NCBI GenBank assembly: GCA_021816455.1
Contig: JAKAXU010000017.1
Coordinates: 1 to 55,745, forward strand
Direction of reading: 5' to 3'
Length of the DNA stretch: 55,745 nucleotides
Source: Acidobacteriota bacterium
Lineage (GTDB): Bacteria > Acidobacteriota > Terriglobia > Terriglobales > Acidobacteriaceae
Below the pieces are notes generated by a model, which worked only from the letters and a program-made list of their open reading frames with translations, was not told the DNA's origin and did not search any database. The position numbers were made by a program, and so were the translations under genes. This document shows positions 39,409 through 48,903 of this stretch, one piece after another; position 1 is the stretch's first letter; every line of letters starts with the position of its first letter.

Positions 39409-39450
39409 AGAGAGAGCATACCCGCTTTTGCTTCTCTCTGCGGGTGTTCA

Positions 39451-41364
39451 CTAACTGTGAATAGGATCGGGGCCACCGTCCGCATCGTCGGAGCAGGCCC
39501 GCTCTTCCACCAGCCGGACTGGGTACATCCCGCGCAGCGCGTTGCAAAGATAAATCCTTTCGGCCCTTTGAAGATCATCCGGAGTGAGCGTCTCTTCGCG
39601 CGCCTCGGATCGACTCTCCAGCACCTGCCGCCGAAAGACTCCCGGCAGCACTCCCGCGCTCAGCGGCGGCGTCAGCAGCCATCCATCGCGTTCCACAAAG
39701 AGATTGCTGATCGCTCCCTCGGTCAGCTCTCCGCGCTCGTTCAGGAAGATCACGTCATCCAGGCCGCGCTCGGCGGCCAGTCCGCGATAGCGATCGTAGA
39801 GTGCGCGGTGCGTCGTCTTGTGGCGCAGAAACCGATCGGTCGAGTTCACTCGTTCTGCCGCCAGCGCAATCCTTCCATGCGCCTGCCAGTCGCCCAGAGG
39901 ATGCGCTTCCACGCGGCATTCGCCTTCGCGGTTCAGCAGCAGACGCAACCGATGTCCGACTCCCGGCCTGCACCCTCGCCCGGCTTCTGCAATGCGCTCT
40001 CGCACTTTGCCCGTATCGCAGTCAAAATCGAAGTATTGCGCCGAAGCTTTCAGCCGCTCCAGATGAAGCTCTTCCAGCTTCACGCCATCCCTCCACAGCA
40101 TCGTCTCGATCAGCTCGAACTCCGGCGTCCGGCAGGAGAGAAAGCTTGCCTTCAGCAGACACTCGCCGTACTCCTCATCTGCCCGCGAATCCGCCACAAT
40201 CCCTCCGCCTACGCCCATCGTCGCGCGTTCCCCTGTAATCTCCAGCGTTCGGATCGCCACATTGAAGACCGCCTTGCGATCCGGAGAAAAATAGCCGATC
40301 GCGCCGCAGTAGACCCCGCGTGGATGTGCCTCAAGCCCGGCAAGAATGCGCATCGTATGCACCTTCGGGGCGCCCGTAATCGATCCGGACGGAAACAGAG
40401 CACGAAAGATCGCGTAGAAATCGAGCTTCTCCGGCACGCGCGCCGAGATCGTCGAAGTCATCTGCAGCAGAGTCGGATATCGCTCAACCGTGAAGAGGTC
40501 TTCAACGCGCACGCTGCCCATCTCAGCGATGCGTCCCAGATCGTTGCGCAGCAGATCGACAATCATCACGTGCTCGGCACGATTCTTTGGGTCTTTCCGC
40601 AGCCGCTGCGCCTGAACTTCATCCTCCGCCGAATCCACTCCGCGCGGCATCGTTCCCTTCATCGGGCGAGTCACCACGCGCTCGCCATCCCGACGGAAAA
40701 ACAACTCCGGCGAAAAGGACAGAATCTTCCGTTCGCCCAGATCGAGAAATGCTCCATACGCTACCGGCTGTTGCCGAATCAGCCGCCGATAGAGCGCCAT
40801 TGCCGAGTGCCGCGCAACGGAAAATTCCACCGCGTCGGTAAAGTTCGCCTGATAGCTCTCGCCGGCGCGAATTTTTTCCAGGATCGCCTCGATCCTGCAA
40901 CGATACTCCGCCGAAGAGATGCGCAATCGCCATCGCTCTGTTTCACTCTTCGCATCCTCCTCCACGCCATTCGCGGCAAACTCATCCCCGGCTTGCGAAG
41001 TCGCTGCATGATCGAAGACCAGCGGCTCCGCGTAGCAGCCCAGCCAGATCAGCGGTGCGCTCTGTGCATCGCTCGTTCGCGGAAGACCTGCGCCAATGGT
41101 CGGTTCGAAGTGTCGCCCGCATTCGTAGACAAAGTAACCGGCCACGTGCAGTCCTTCGTCCAGCGACCGCTCCAGGAGGGCAAAGGCCGCTGGAATCTCT
41201 TCCTGAGTGAACGCCTGAATCCTGCGGACGGGCCTGCGAAACAACCGCGATTGGTGATTCTCCTGCGAGTATCGCGCGGTATGAAAAAGCAGCGAGAACG
41301 GCTCGGCGGCGGCAAGTGCGAAGACGGATTCAGGAAGCGGTTGCCAGCCAGTCATGCCTTGCAT
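39451..41364 (-). CDS. pabB: Aminodeoxychorismate synthase component I fused to 4-amino-4-deoxychorismate lyase
   Basis: A fused PabB-PabC of 637 residues for p-aminobenzoate and folate. The N-terminal about 390 residues are a chorismate-binding domain: AGESYQANFTDAV, GERKILSFSPELFF, TRPMKGTMPRG, VMIVDLLRNDLGR, LFPSGSITGAPK and YCGAIGYFSPD. The C-terminal about 250 residues are a PLP-dependent class IV fold (HKTTHRALYDRYR, DDVIFLNERGELTEGAISNLFV). The glutaminase subunit PabA is not in the window. ATG 41364 is chosen to avoid most overlap with msrB; ATG 41355 and TTG 41397 are alternatives. Confidence 0.9.
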   Translation of the reverse strand: MQGMTGWQPLPESVFALAAAEPFSLLFHTARYSQENHQSRLFRRPVRRIQAFTQEEIPAAFALLERSLDEGLHVAGYFVYECGRHFEPTIGAGLPRTSDAQSAPLIWLGCYAEPLVFDHAATSQAGDEFAANGVEEDAKSETERWRLRISSAEYRCRIEAILEKIRAGESYQANFTDAVEFSVARHSAMALYRRLIRQQPVAYGAFLDLGERKILSFSPELFFRRDGERVVTRPMKGTMPRGVDSAEDEVQAQRLRKDPKNRAEHVMIVDLLRNDLGRIAEMGSVRVEDLFTVERYPTLLQMTSTISARVPEKLDFYAIFRALFPSGSITGAPKVHTMRILAGLEAHPRGVYCGAIGYFSPDRKAVFNVAIRTLEITGERATMGVGGGIVADSRADEEYGECLLKASFLSCRTPEFELIETMLWRDGVKLEELHLERLKASAQYFDFDCDTGKVRERIAEAGRGCRPGVGHRLRLLLNREGECRVEAHPLGDWQAHGRIALAAERVNSTDRFLRHKTTHRALYDRYRGLAAERGLDDVIFLNERGELTEGAISNLFVERDGWLLTPPLSAGVLPGVFRRQVLESRSEAREETLTPDDLQRAERIYLCNALRGMYPVRLVEERACSDDADGGPDPIHS

Positions 41365-41383
41365 CGGAAGCGGTTTTCCGTCA

Positions 41384-41788
41384 TCAGCGCCGCTCAAAGG
41401 TCAGCGAAGCTGAGTTGATGCAGTAGCGCAGACCCGTCGGACGCGGTCCATCCGGAAAGACATGTCCCAGATGCCCGCCGCAGTGCGCGCAGGTCACTTC
41501 AATCCGCCGCATTCCAAAGCTCAGGTCTTCGTGCTCCACGATCCCGCTTCCGTCCGCAGGCAGAAAAAAACTCGGCCATCCGCATCCGGAGTCGAACTTG
41601 GCTTCGCTCGTGAAGAGCATCGCTCCGCAGCCCGCGCAGTGATACTCTCCCGTCTCGTGGTTCTGTGTCAACGTCCCGGTAAATGGCCGCTCGGTTCCTT
41701 TTTCGCGCAGCACATGGTACTGCTCCGGCGTCAACCGCTGCCGCCATTCCTCTTCACTCAGCTTTACGGTTGATGCTGGCTTTGTCAT
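41384..41788 (-). CDS. msrB: Peptide-methionine (R)-S-oxide reductase
   Basis: Reduces methionine R-sulfoxide in damaged proteins using thioredoxin. 134 residues. The two zinc-binding pairs are CAGC and CAHC; the catalytic cysteine is in [27 protein letters not shown] and [15 protein letters not shown] complete the family pattern. No signal peptide, so cytoplasmic. The start is ATG 41788; pabBC follows on the same strand. Confidence 0.95.
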   Translation of the reverse strand: MTKPASTVKLSEEEWRQRLTPEQYHVLREKGTERPFTGTLTQNHETGEYHCAGCGAMLFTSEAKFDSGCGWPSFFLPADGSGIVEHEDLSFGMRRIEVTCAHCGGHLGHVFPDGPRPTGLRYCINSASLTFERR

Positions 41789-41968
41789 AACATTCCCCGA
41801 TCGGCAAGAGAGCTTCGCAGGCCCTCGATCGGGCTGCGAACTCAGTGTAGCGCACTGTTTCGCCCTAGAATTCTCGGCATTCCGGCCGTCCGGATCAGAT
41901 TTTTAATGCCAACTCTTGCCCGCTTGAGGTAATGTCATTGGCAAAGGGAAGTCTCGGGGGACAATCAT

Positions 41969-42640
41969 TTGGGCAATCTCACCAGTGCGGTAGCGGTCAA
42001 TGCGCCGGAGGCGGCGTTGGTTCATGAGCTTCAGGCAGGCTCCGAAGATGCCTTCACCTGGCTCATCACGCGCTATCATCAGCCCATTTACAGCCTCCTG
42101 GTGCGGACCGTCCGCGATCCCGCCGATGCCGCCGATCTCACTCAGGAAGTTTTCGTCAAGGTCTTCCGCGGCATTCGTGGTTTTCATCAGGAGTCTTCGC
42201 TCTGTACCTGGATTTACCGGATCGCGCTCCATGAAGGGTTGAATCAGCGCCGCTGGTGGTCACGCCACAAACGGCAGGAGATCACGCTGGAGGCGGAAGC
42301 CGTCGCGAGCGAAGGCGAGGAGCCACTGCTGCTCAAGGACATGCTGGAAGACCCGGCCGAAAAGCCCGACGAGATGCTCTTTCATCAGGAGGCCCGTGAG
42401 AGGCTTGAATCCGCCCTTGAAAAGGTGCAGGAGTCCTTTCGCATGGCCGTCCTTCTTCGCGATGTCGAAGGATTTTCCTACGAAGAGATTGCCGAGATGC
42501 TCGGCGTCAATGTTGGCACCGTCAAATCGCGTCTCGCCCGCGGTCGAAGCAGTCTTCGGCAAATTCTCGTTCACGCATCCGATCGAACGACCTGTGGGGC
42601 TTCCCATCCCGGAGCCATGCACAGTCAGGAGGCTCTATGA
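41969..42640 (+). CDS. ECF-type RNA polymerase sigma factor
   Basis: 223 residues. Region 2: LITRYHQPIYSLLVRTVRDPADAADLTQEVFVKVFRGI; region 4: LRDVEGFSYEEIAEMLGVNVGTVKSRLARGR, with the helix-turn-helix that recognises the -35. This RpoE/SigW-like factor is probably controlled by the downstream anti-sigma factor. TTG 41969 is the first usable codon after an in-frame stop at 41930; GGGGG stands 8 bases upstream. A C-terminal tail with the cysteine of TTCGASHPG follows region 4. Confidence 0.9.
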   Translation: MGNLTSAVAVNAPEAALVHELQAGSEDAFTWLITRYHQPIYSLLVRTVRDPADAADLTQEVFVKVFRGIRGFHQESSLCTWIYRIALHEGLNQRRWWSRHKRQEITLEAEAVASEGEEPLLLKDMLEDPAEKPDEMLFHQEARERLESALEKVQESFRMAVLLRDVEGFSYEEIAEMLGVNVGTVKSRLARGRSSLRQILVHASDRTTCGASHPGAMHSQEAL

Positions 42641-43341
42641 TCCCACTCGATCCCTGTAGCGCCGCCCGCTCGCGCTTCAGCGAATATCTCGATGGCCGTC
42701 TGCCTGGCCGGGAGATGCAGAGGATCACCCGCCATCTGGATACATGCTCGGCCTGCGCGCAGGAGTTCGGCGCCCAGGAATCGCTGCTTCGCGCGCTCTC
42801 TTCGCTTGGCCCGGTGCGCGGTCCTCGTCAGGCTCCGCGCGATCTTTCCCTGCGCATTCGCATCGCACTCGACCGGGAGCGTCGCGCAAAGATATACAGC
42901 CGCATTCCGGAGTGGAAACTTGCCTGGTCCAACAGCATCGGGCCGTTTCTCTTTCAGCTTTCCACCGGGCTTGCCAGCGCCGTTCTGCTGCTCGGCTCCG
43001 TCGCGCTGATGGTGGGGCTGTTCGCGCGTCCGGAGCGCGCTTCTGCGCTCGATGAGCCGCTTGGCGCGGCCACCTCGCCCCGTCTGCTCTACGAGCTTCC
43101 CGCCGTTGCCTCCGACGGCTCCATCGATAACTCCGGCGCTCCGGTCGTCGTCGAGGCCTATGTCAACCCCGATGGCCTCGTCTATGACTATCGCATCGTC
43201 TCCGGTCCCAACGATTCCAGGACGCGCTCCGCCATCGAAGACAAGCTGCTCTTCAGCGTCTTCGAGCCAGCCCGCGTCTACGGCAAACCCGTGCGCGGAC
43301 TCGCCGTTCTTTCCTTCGCAGACGTCTCCGTCCACGGATAA
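42637..43341 (+). CDS. Anti-sigma factor, zinc-finger type, with TonB-C-like periplasmic domain
   Basis: 234 residues, translationally coupled to the sigma gene by ATGA. An N-terminal zinc-binding anti-sigma domain has His33-x3-Cys37-x2-Cys40. One helix crosses the membrane at about 108-130 (LSTGLASAVLLLGSVALMVGLFA). The outer part (about 165-232), VVVEAYVNPDGLVYDYRIVSG then FEPARVYGKPVRGLAVLSF, matches the pattern of TonB C-terminal domains. It would hold the sigma factor at the membrane and release it on an envelope signal; the TonB-like part may be the sensor. Confidence 0.82.
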   Translation: MIPLDPCSAARSRFSEYLDGRLPGREMQRITRHLDTCSACAQEFGAQESLLRALSSLGPVRGPRQAPRDLSLRIRIALDRERRAKIYSRIPEWKLAWSNSIGPFLFQLSTGLASAVLLLGSVALMVGLFARPERASALDEPLGAATSPRLLYELPAVASDGSIDNSGAPVVVEAYVNPDGLVYDYRIVSGPNDSRTRSAIEDKLLFSVFEPARVYGKPVRGLAVLSFADVSVHG

Positions 43342-43363
43342 GAAGCCCGGCCACGCGGTCGCC

Positions 43364-45394
43364 TCAGTCTCCGGGTTGCTGCATCGCCCACTCCCACTCC
43401 ACGCCAGCCTGCTTTTGCATTGCGCTGCGATCGACCGCCAGCACGTAGCCTGCGCCAATCAGCCCATCCAGCGCACGCGTATATGCCGCTACATACGCTT
43501 CTCTGCTGGCATACCGGCTCAGAATCGGCCGTCGCGAATCGTGCCTCGCTTCCGCCTCTGCGGTGGTACGCGCCAGCGGCACAAACGACCCGAGAAACGG
43601 CAATCGATCCATCGGCGCGCCGATGGCGGCTGCTCGCAGATTCCATCCCGTATACGTCGCAAGAGGCACATCCATCTCCGGTAATCTCACCCCGCCCAGG
43701 TCATTCCCGTCGGCATCCACCTGTGGCACTCGCGCCGGATACTCGCCCATGATGCGCGGCGGCTGCCGCTCCAGAACTCCCTGTGCGGCATGCGGGCCAA
43801 AGTCCAGCTTCCAACCCTCGGCCATCGTGGCTGGCGGGTTCAAATCTGGAATCGTTGGAAAACGCAGCTCTGCGCGTCTTATCAGCGTTCCCGATGCAAG
43901 CGTCGGGTACCGGCTTGGCGGCGGCTGTTTTTCGCCTCGAACCCACGCGTCCATATTTGCCACCATCGCTCGCCAGAACCAGTGGATCGGCAACGGACTC
44001 ATCCACTGCTGGCTTGCCAGTGGACCCACACCCTTTCGCGGAGGAAACGGTCCGGAGAAATGCTGCAATCCAGCATAGAAGTAAATCCTCACATTCTTCC
44101 CCGGCGCAAAATCTTTCTGCCCATCCGCTGTCGTATGCGTCAGCGACTCTGCGCGGCTCCAGTATTCGTGGGAGGTATTCGAAAAGAATATCTTCGGCAC
44201 CACACCTTCCTGGCGCGCCTTGTCCAGCAACCCTCTCGCTGCTGCATCCGGCGTCAGGGGATCGCTTTCAGGGCGATCGGTGTAGGGAAAAATATCCGTC
44301 GGCCAGTCAATGGACGAGCTTGGCTCAGCATCCCGGGACGGTTGCGCAAACCGCACATTGAAGCTGCCGCGTCCGGCTCCGGCCACATGCGCAAGCACGC
44401 CATCCAGAGCTATCTTTCCCTCTTCGTCGGCATTGAAGCCCTCATACACAAAATCCCGCAGAAAGCGCCCGCACTGCGAAATCCCCGCCGCATACACCCG
44501 ATGCGCCGACGTCAGGGATTTCGCATCGTGCTTGCTCCACGATGCAAAATCGCGGACCGCTGCAAATCCCAGCCCGGCAACCACCGGATCCTGCACCACA
44601 TAGACCAGTTCATAAATCCTTCCCGGTTGGAATCCTCCGTTGAGATGGACATACCGATCGCTTGCAACCAGCTTTCCGTTCGTCGTATGCGCAAAGCTCC
44701 ACTCCGCGCGCGGGATCACCCTTCGCATTCCGTGATAGCTGTCCCGTACGGTCAAAACATTCCTGGCATCCTCGGGCGCGGCCGCCGCATACTCCGTCCC
44801 TCCGATCCGATCCAGAATCACATGTCCCAGTGGAATCTCCTCTTCCACCCGCCACGGCGTATAGTCATCGCGCAGCAGGCCCGTAATATGCGCATGCGGT
44901 GGCGTGCCCATCGCCACCGGTGCCTCCAGCGCCAGCTTTCCTGGTCCGCGCTGCACATCCCACTGCCACCCCAGAGACGCATAGGTAAATCCCTGACGCA
45001 GCAACCACGCATCTCCCATCTGTCCGGAATTTTCCGGCACTCCCGCGCCACCGTCAATCAATCCCAGCAAGCCGGTCCCGCCTCGATTGGGAATCTCCAG
45101 CAGCATCGATCCATTGCCTCCCTGGATCGGGCGGACCACCAGCAGATCGGCTTGAAATTCCACCTCGCCTTTCGCATCGCGCGGCGCTTTGTCCAGATCC
45201 ACGATCCCGCGATTTGCCTTGTCTTCCGGACGCAAAGAAAAGTACACCTTCGCGCGAATCCGTTCCACTGTCGGGGTTGTGGCCGTAGCTTCCGTCACGA
45301 TACGTTCCGTCACTTCCACTCGCGTCACGCGCGCATGCAACACTGTCGCACTTGCCAGCAGCAATCCCAGCGCCATCCACGTTCTTTTCCTCAT
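43364..45394 (-). CDS. Secreted alpha/beta-hydrolase-domain protein
   Basis: 676 residues with a signal peptide (MRKRTWMALGLLLASATVLHA). Motifs LLEIPNRGGTGLLGLIDG, GMRRVIPRAEW, YAAGISQCGRFLRDFVYEGFN and HEYWSRAESLTHT fit a large predicted hydrolase family (alpha/beta-hydrolase domain) found in proteobacteria and acidobacteria. GISQCG would be the nucleophile elbow, with Ser, although this departs from the classical GxSxG only by Q; the activity is uncharacterised. ATG 45394 is preceded by GGGGAG. Convergent with the anti-sigma gene, 22 bases apart. Confidence 0.75.
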   Translation of the reverse strand: MRKRTWMALGLLLASATVLHARVTRVEVTERIVTEATATTPTVERIRAKVYFSLRPEDKANRGIVDLDKAPRDAKGEVEFQADLLVVRPIQGGNGSMLLEIPNRGGTGLLGLIDGGAGVPENSGQMGDAWLLRQGFTYASLGWQWDVQRGPGKLALEAPVAMGTPPHAHITGLLRDDYTPWRVEEEIPLGHVILDRIGGTEYAAAAPEDARNVLTVRDSYHGMRRVIPRAEWSFAHTTNGKLVASDRYVHLNGGFQPGRIYELVYVVQDPVVAGLGFAAVRDFASWSKHDAKSLTSAHRVYAAGISQCGRFLRDFVYEGFNADEEGKIALDGVLAHVAGAGRGSFNVRFAQPSRDAEPSSSIDWPTDIFPYTDRPESDPLTPDAAARGLLDKARQEGVVPKIFFSNTSHEYWSRAESLTHTTADGQKDFAPGKNVRIYFYAGLQHFSGPFPPRKGVGPLASQQWMSPLPIHWFWRAMVANMDAWVRGEKQPPPSRYPTLASGTLIRRAELRFPTIPDLNPPATMAEGWKLDFGPHAAQGVLERQPPRIMGEYPARVPQVDADGNDLGGVRLPEMDVPLATYTGWNLRAAAIGAPMDRLPFLGSFVPLARTTAEAEARHDSRRPILSRYASREAYVAAYTRALDGLIGAGYVLAVDRSAMQKQAGVEWEWAMQQPGD

Positions 45395-45460
45395 TCGCAC
45401 AGCTCCCCGTCGCTCCATGCGAAAGTATAGGCGCACTTCTGCGTAGTACAGTGAGAAATC

Positions 45461-46741
45461 ATGATCAATCGCCGCGCATTCGCCTCCGGTCTGGGTCTTC
45501 TGCTTCCCGCTCTTGCTCTCGACGCCGCTTCGGTCTCTGCGCAGGAGTCACCCAGCCCGCTGCCGCCAGCCTTTTTGCAGCTCCGCGACTGCAGCGCAGA
45601 AGCCCAGCCCATCTCTCTCACCGAACGCGAGCATCGCTACGAGCGCGCCCAGCGCAGAATGCACGACTCCGGGCTGGACGCCATCGTCCTGGCCGGCGGT
45701 TCCTCGCTCGTCTATTTCACCGGCATTCACTGGAGGAACTCCGAGCGCCTCTTTGTCTGTGTCCTGCCGCGCAGCGGCGCGCCATTCTACGTCGCGCCGA
45801 CCTTCGAGGAGGAGCGCGCGCGCAATCTCATGCAGAATGCTCCCGGCGGCCAATTCTCACGCGTCTACACCTGGCAGGAAAACGAAGATCCCTACGCGCT
45901 GGTTCCCAAAGGTCTCGGCGACCTCGGCATACGCTCCGGCAAGCTCGGCATCGAGGAGCGCGTCCCGTTTGTCTTCTCTGACGGCATCCGCTCCGCAGCT
46001 CCCGCCTTCACTCTGGCCAGCGCCACGCCTGTCACGGCTGGCTGTCGCGCCGTCAAGTCTCCGGCCGAGCTTGCGCTGATGCAACTGGCCAACAACGTCA
46101 CCCTCGCCGTCTATCGCGCCGCCTGGCAATCCATCACCCCGGGCGTCACCAATCGTCAGGTCACCGCCTGGATCTCCGCCGGCTACCAGCGCTCCGGCTT
46201 TCCCGGTGAGGCAAGCTGCCAGGTCGATGCCTATTCCGCGCTCCCGCACGGCTCGCCCCAACCCCAGACCATCCACGAAGGCAGCGTCGTCCTTCTCGAC
46301 GACGGATGCATCGTCCAAGGTTACCAGTCGGACATCAGCCGCACCTTTGTCCTCGGCAAAGCCACCGACCGCATGAAGCAGGTCTTCGATATCGTCCATC
46401 GCGCGCAGAGCGCAGCGCTTGCCGCCGCGCGTCCCGGCGTCCCCTGCGGCTCGGTGGATGCCGCCGCGCGCAAGGTCATCACCGACAGCGGTTTCGGCCC
46501 CGGTTACGCGCACTTCACCCATCGCGTCGGCCACGGCATCGGCCTCGACATGCACGAGTGGCCTTATCTGGTGCAGGGTAACCCGCTTCCGCTTCAGGCG
46601 AACATGACCTTTTCCGACGAGCCGGGCATCTATCTCCGCGGCGACTTCGGGGTACGTCTTGAGGACGATATGCACATCACTCCCGACGGCGCTCGACTCT
46701 TCACACCACAGAGCGCTTCCATCGAGCAGCCATTCGGCTGA
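45461..46741 (+). CDS. M24-family metallopeptidase (Xaa-Pro aminopeptidase-like), exported
   Basis: 426 residues. The N-terminus NRRAFASGLGLLLPALAL is a twin-arginine-type signal. A creatinase-like N-domain is followed by the pita-bread fold with all five metal ligands: Asp (VVLLDDG), Asp (SDISRTFV), His (RVGHGIGLD), Glu (SDEPGIY) and Glu (VRLEDDMHI). It would cleave an N-terminal residue before proline or a related dipeptide, in the periplasm. It is divergent from the hydrolase gene across 66 bases. Confidence 0.9.
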   Translation: MINRRAFASGLGLLLPALALDAASVSAQESPSPLPPAFLQLRDCSAEAQPISLTEREHRYERAQRRMHDSGLDAIVLAGGSSLVYFTGIHWRNSERLFVCVLPRSGAPFYVAPTFEEERARNLMQNAPGGQFSRVYTWQENEDPYALVPKGLGDLGIRSGKLGIEERVPFVFSDGIRSAAPAFTLASATPVTAGCRAVKSPAELALMQLANNVTLAVYRAAWQSITPGVTNRQVTAWISAGYQRSGFPGEASCQVDAYSALPHGSPQPQTIHEGSVVLLDDGCIVQGYQSDISRTFVLGKATDRMKQVFDIVHRAQSAALAAARPGVPCGSVDAAARKVITDSGFGPGYAHFTHRVGHGIGLDMHEWPYLVQGNPLPLQANMTFSDEPGIYLRGDFGVRLEDDMHITPDGARLFTPQSASIEQPFG

Positions 46742-46833
46742 GCCGCTTTTGCCGCGATTGCAGCCGCATCTCCTCCCACTTTGCTCCGGCCGTCGGTTTT
46801 CCATCCCGCGCCGGATGGACTAGACTCTGGGTG

Positions 46834-48747
46834 ATGTCGAAACGCATTCCATCCGCCGCTTTCGTGCTTTCCGCTGCCTTTGCTCTGGCGCTTGCCGCCT
46901 CATTCCCCGTCGCTGTGCCGCTTCACGCGCAGTCCAGCCCCTCTTCCAGCTCTTCCAATTCTTCCGCTGCTGCCAACGCTCCCGCTGCTACGGCATCGCC
47001 TTCGGGACGCCCTGTTTACAAGCACGAAAAATCCCCATCGCTCGTCGACCCGGATGGCCCGTCGATCTCGCTGACCACCTCGGAGACCGTCTTCACCATG
47101 GCCGCCGCGCTTAACGCCTGCGGCTACAATGACGGCCTTGTCGACAGTGAGCCGATTCGCCTCGAACTGCGGCAGCAGATCGACAAAGCTCTCGCCGCCA
47201 GCGAATCCGCCAGAAAAAAGCGCGACCAGGTCTGTCTCTTCATCCAGCAACACAACATGACCGGCACCATCCGCGACGTCACCCAGTACATCTCGCTTGC
47301 GCTTTATCTCACCCCCCCGCCGGACCTGGAAACCTCCGTCGATCTCACCGACATGCCCCCTGACGCCACTCAGGTCGTCGATATTCTGCCAGCTCTGCGC
47401 GATTTCTCCGCCGCCGTCGATCTCCACGGCCTCTGGCTCATTCATCGCCGCGACTACGACAGCATCGCCGCCAGTCTCCACGACACGCTTACCAAAATGA
47501 TCCTCAGCACGAGCTATTACCTCAAGATGCCCGTGCCCGGCTACGATGGCCGCCGCTTCCTGGTGGTCGTCGAGCCGCAGCTCTCTCCCAACACCATCAA
47601 CGCCCGCATCTACGGCACCGATTACGTCGATGTCGTCTCTCCCAAACACGGCGTCATCCCCATGAACGAGGTGCGCCATACCTACCTGCATTACCTCATC
47701 GAGCCGCTGCTGCTGCTCCACCGCGACTCGATGGACCGCTTCCTGCCGCTGCTTAAGCTCGTCCAGGACGCTCCCATCGACTACCAGTACAAAAGCAATC
47801 CCGTCTCGCTCACCATCGAGTGCCTCATCAAGGCCATCGAAGCGCGAACCATGGACACCGGCATCACTCCTTATGTCGTTCCGCCCGACGCCACCCGCGA
47901 GGATTTCGAAAAGATCGAAAGCGCGAAGAATGCCGTCGCCGAAAAGATGGAGCGCGTCCGTCAGGCGCTTGTTCAGCATGACATGCAGCAGGGATGGGTA
48001 CTTACCGGCTACTTTTACTCCCAGTTGATGCAGTTTGAAAAAGACCCTGCCAGTCTTCCCGACGTCATCGGAGAGATGGTCTACAGCATGGACGTCGATC
48101 ATGAGGCGCACCTGATCCGCAAGATCGACTTTGACCCGACCGTCGATGCCGACGTGCTCAGCCGCAGCAAACCGCGCTCTCTGCAAGGGCTTGATCTGGC
48201 GGAAGCGCGCCTGGAGACCGGCGACCTCAAGACCGCTGCAAGCCTCGCCCGGATTGCGCTCGCCAACCCATCCACCATTCCCGGCCAGGGCGTTGGCCGC
48301 GCCGATTTCATCCTCGCGCGCGTCGCCGTCATGAGCGGACAGCCCGCTCAGTCCATCGACTATTTCCAGAAAGCCGTCGCCGCTTCCAAAGAGCCGCGTA
48401 TCGTTGCCTGGTCGTACATCTACCTCGGTCGCCTCCTCGACCTTGACTGCAAACGGGACCAGGCCATCGCGGAATACAAAGCCGCGCTGGCCGCCCGCGA
48501 TGGCCAACTCGATACGCGCCTTGCCGCACAGCGCGGTCTCCGGACAGCCTACGCCGTCAACGGCCACCGTTGCGATGTGGAGACGGACGACGAAGGCGAT
48601 CCTCAGACATCCCCGCCAGCCGCCCAGCCTTCAGCCGCCCAGCCTTCAGCCGCCCAGCAGCCAGCCGTCCAGCCTTCAGCCGCCCAGCAGCCAGCCATCT
48701 CTGCACCGACCCCGGTCATCCCGGATCCGGTTGCCTCCCCGCAATGA
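46834..48747 (+). CDS. Secreted TPR-like protein of unknown function
   Basis: 637 residues. A signal peptide ends near LHAQ, followed by a Ser/Ala linker. The body is helical; residues about 455-575 look like tetratricopeptide repeats (DLAEARLETGDLKTAASLARIALANP, IDYFQKAVAASKEPRIVAWSYIYLGRLLDLDC). The tail has five copies of AAQPS-like pentapeptides. I do not recognise the central part. ATG 46834 follows GTG 46831; the start is uncertain by one codon. The gene precedes rnc on the same strand, 156 bases apart. Confidence 0.7.
   Translation: MSKRIPSAAFVLSAAFALALAASFPVAVPLHAQSSPSSSSSNSSAAANAPAATASPSGRPVYKHEKSPSLVDPDGPSISLTTSETVFTMAAALNACGYNDGLVDSEPIRLELRQQIDKALAASESARKKRDQVCLFIQQHNMTGTIRDVTQYISLALYLTPPPDLETSVDLTDMPPDATQVVDILPALRDFSAAVDLHGLWLIHRRDYDSIAASLHDTLTKMILSTSYYLKMPVPGYDGRRFLVVVEPQLSPNTINARIYGTDYVDVVSPKHGVIPMNEVRHTYLHYLIEPLLLLHRDSMDRFLPLLKLVQDAPIDYQYKSNPVSLTIECLIKAIEARTMDTGITPYVVPPDATREDFEKIESAKNAVAEKMERVRQALVQHDMQQGWVLTGYFYSQLMQFEKDPASLPDVIGEMVYSMDVDHEAHLIRKIDFDPTVDADVLSRSKPRSLQGLDLAEARLETGDLKTAASLARIALANPSTIPGQGVGRADFILARVAVMSGQPAQSIDYFQKAVAASKEPRIVAWSYIYLGRLLDLDCKRDQAIAEYKAALAARDGQLDTRLAAQRGLRTAYAVNGHRCDVETDDEGDPQTSPPAAQPSAAQPSAAQQPAVQPSAAQQPAISAPTPVIPDPVASPQ
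48619..48693 (+). repeat. 15-bp in-frame tandem repeat, 5 units
   Basis: Units of GCCGCCCAGCCTTCA, each encoding AAQPS, with variants (GCAGCCA, GCCGTCC). It codes for the low-complexity tail of the 46834-48747 protein. Such repeats are prone to length change by slippage. Confidence 0.9.
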
Positions 48748-48903
48748 CTCCACCGCATACTCCATTACGGACAGCATTCCGTGGATCGAGGGCGTATGCG
48801 CAATAATGATAGACAAGGAAACTCCCCGTTCCCGATCGCTTTGCCCCCTCCGGCGGCTACCATGAACCTGGCCCCGGCGAATCCTGGAATGTGAGGCATC
48901 CTT

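Noticed and set aside
39451..41364. Reading PabB-PabC as two genes broken by a frameshift
   Set aside because: The frame is continuous and both domains are complete; such fusions are known in bacteria.
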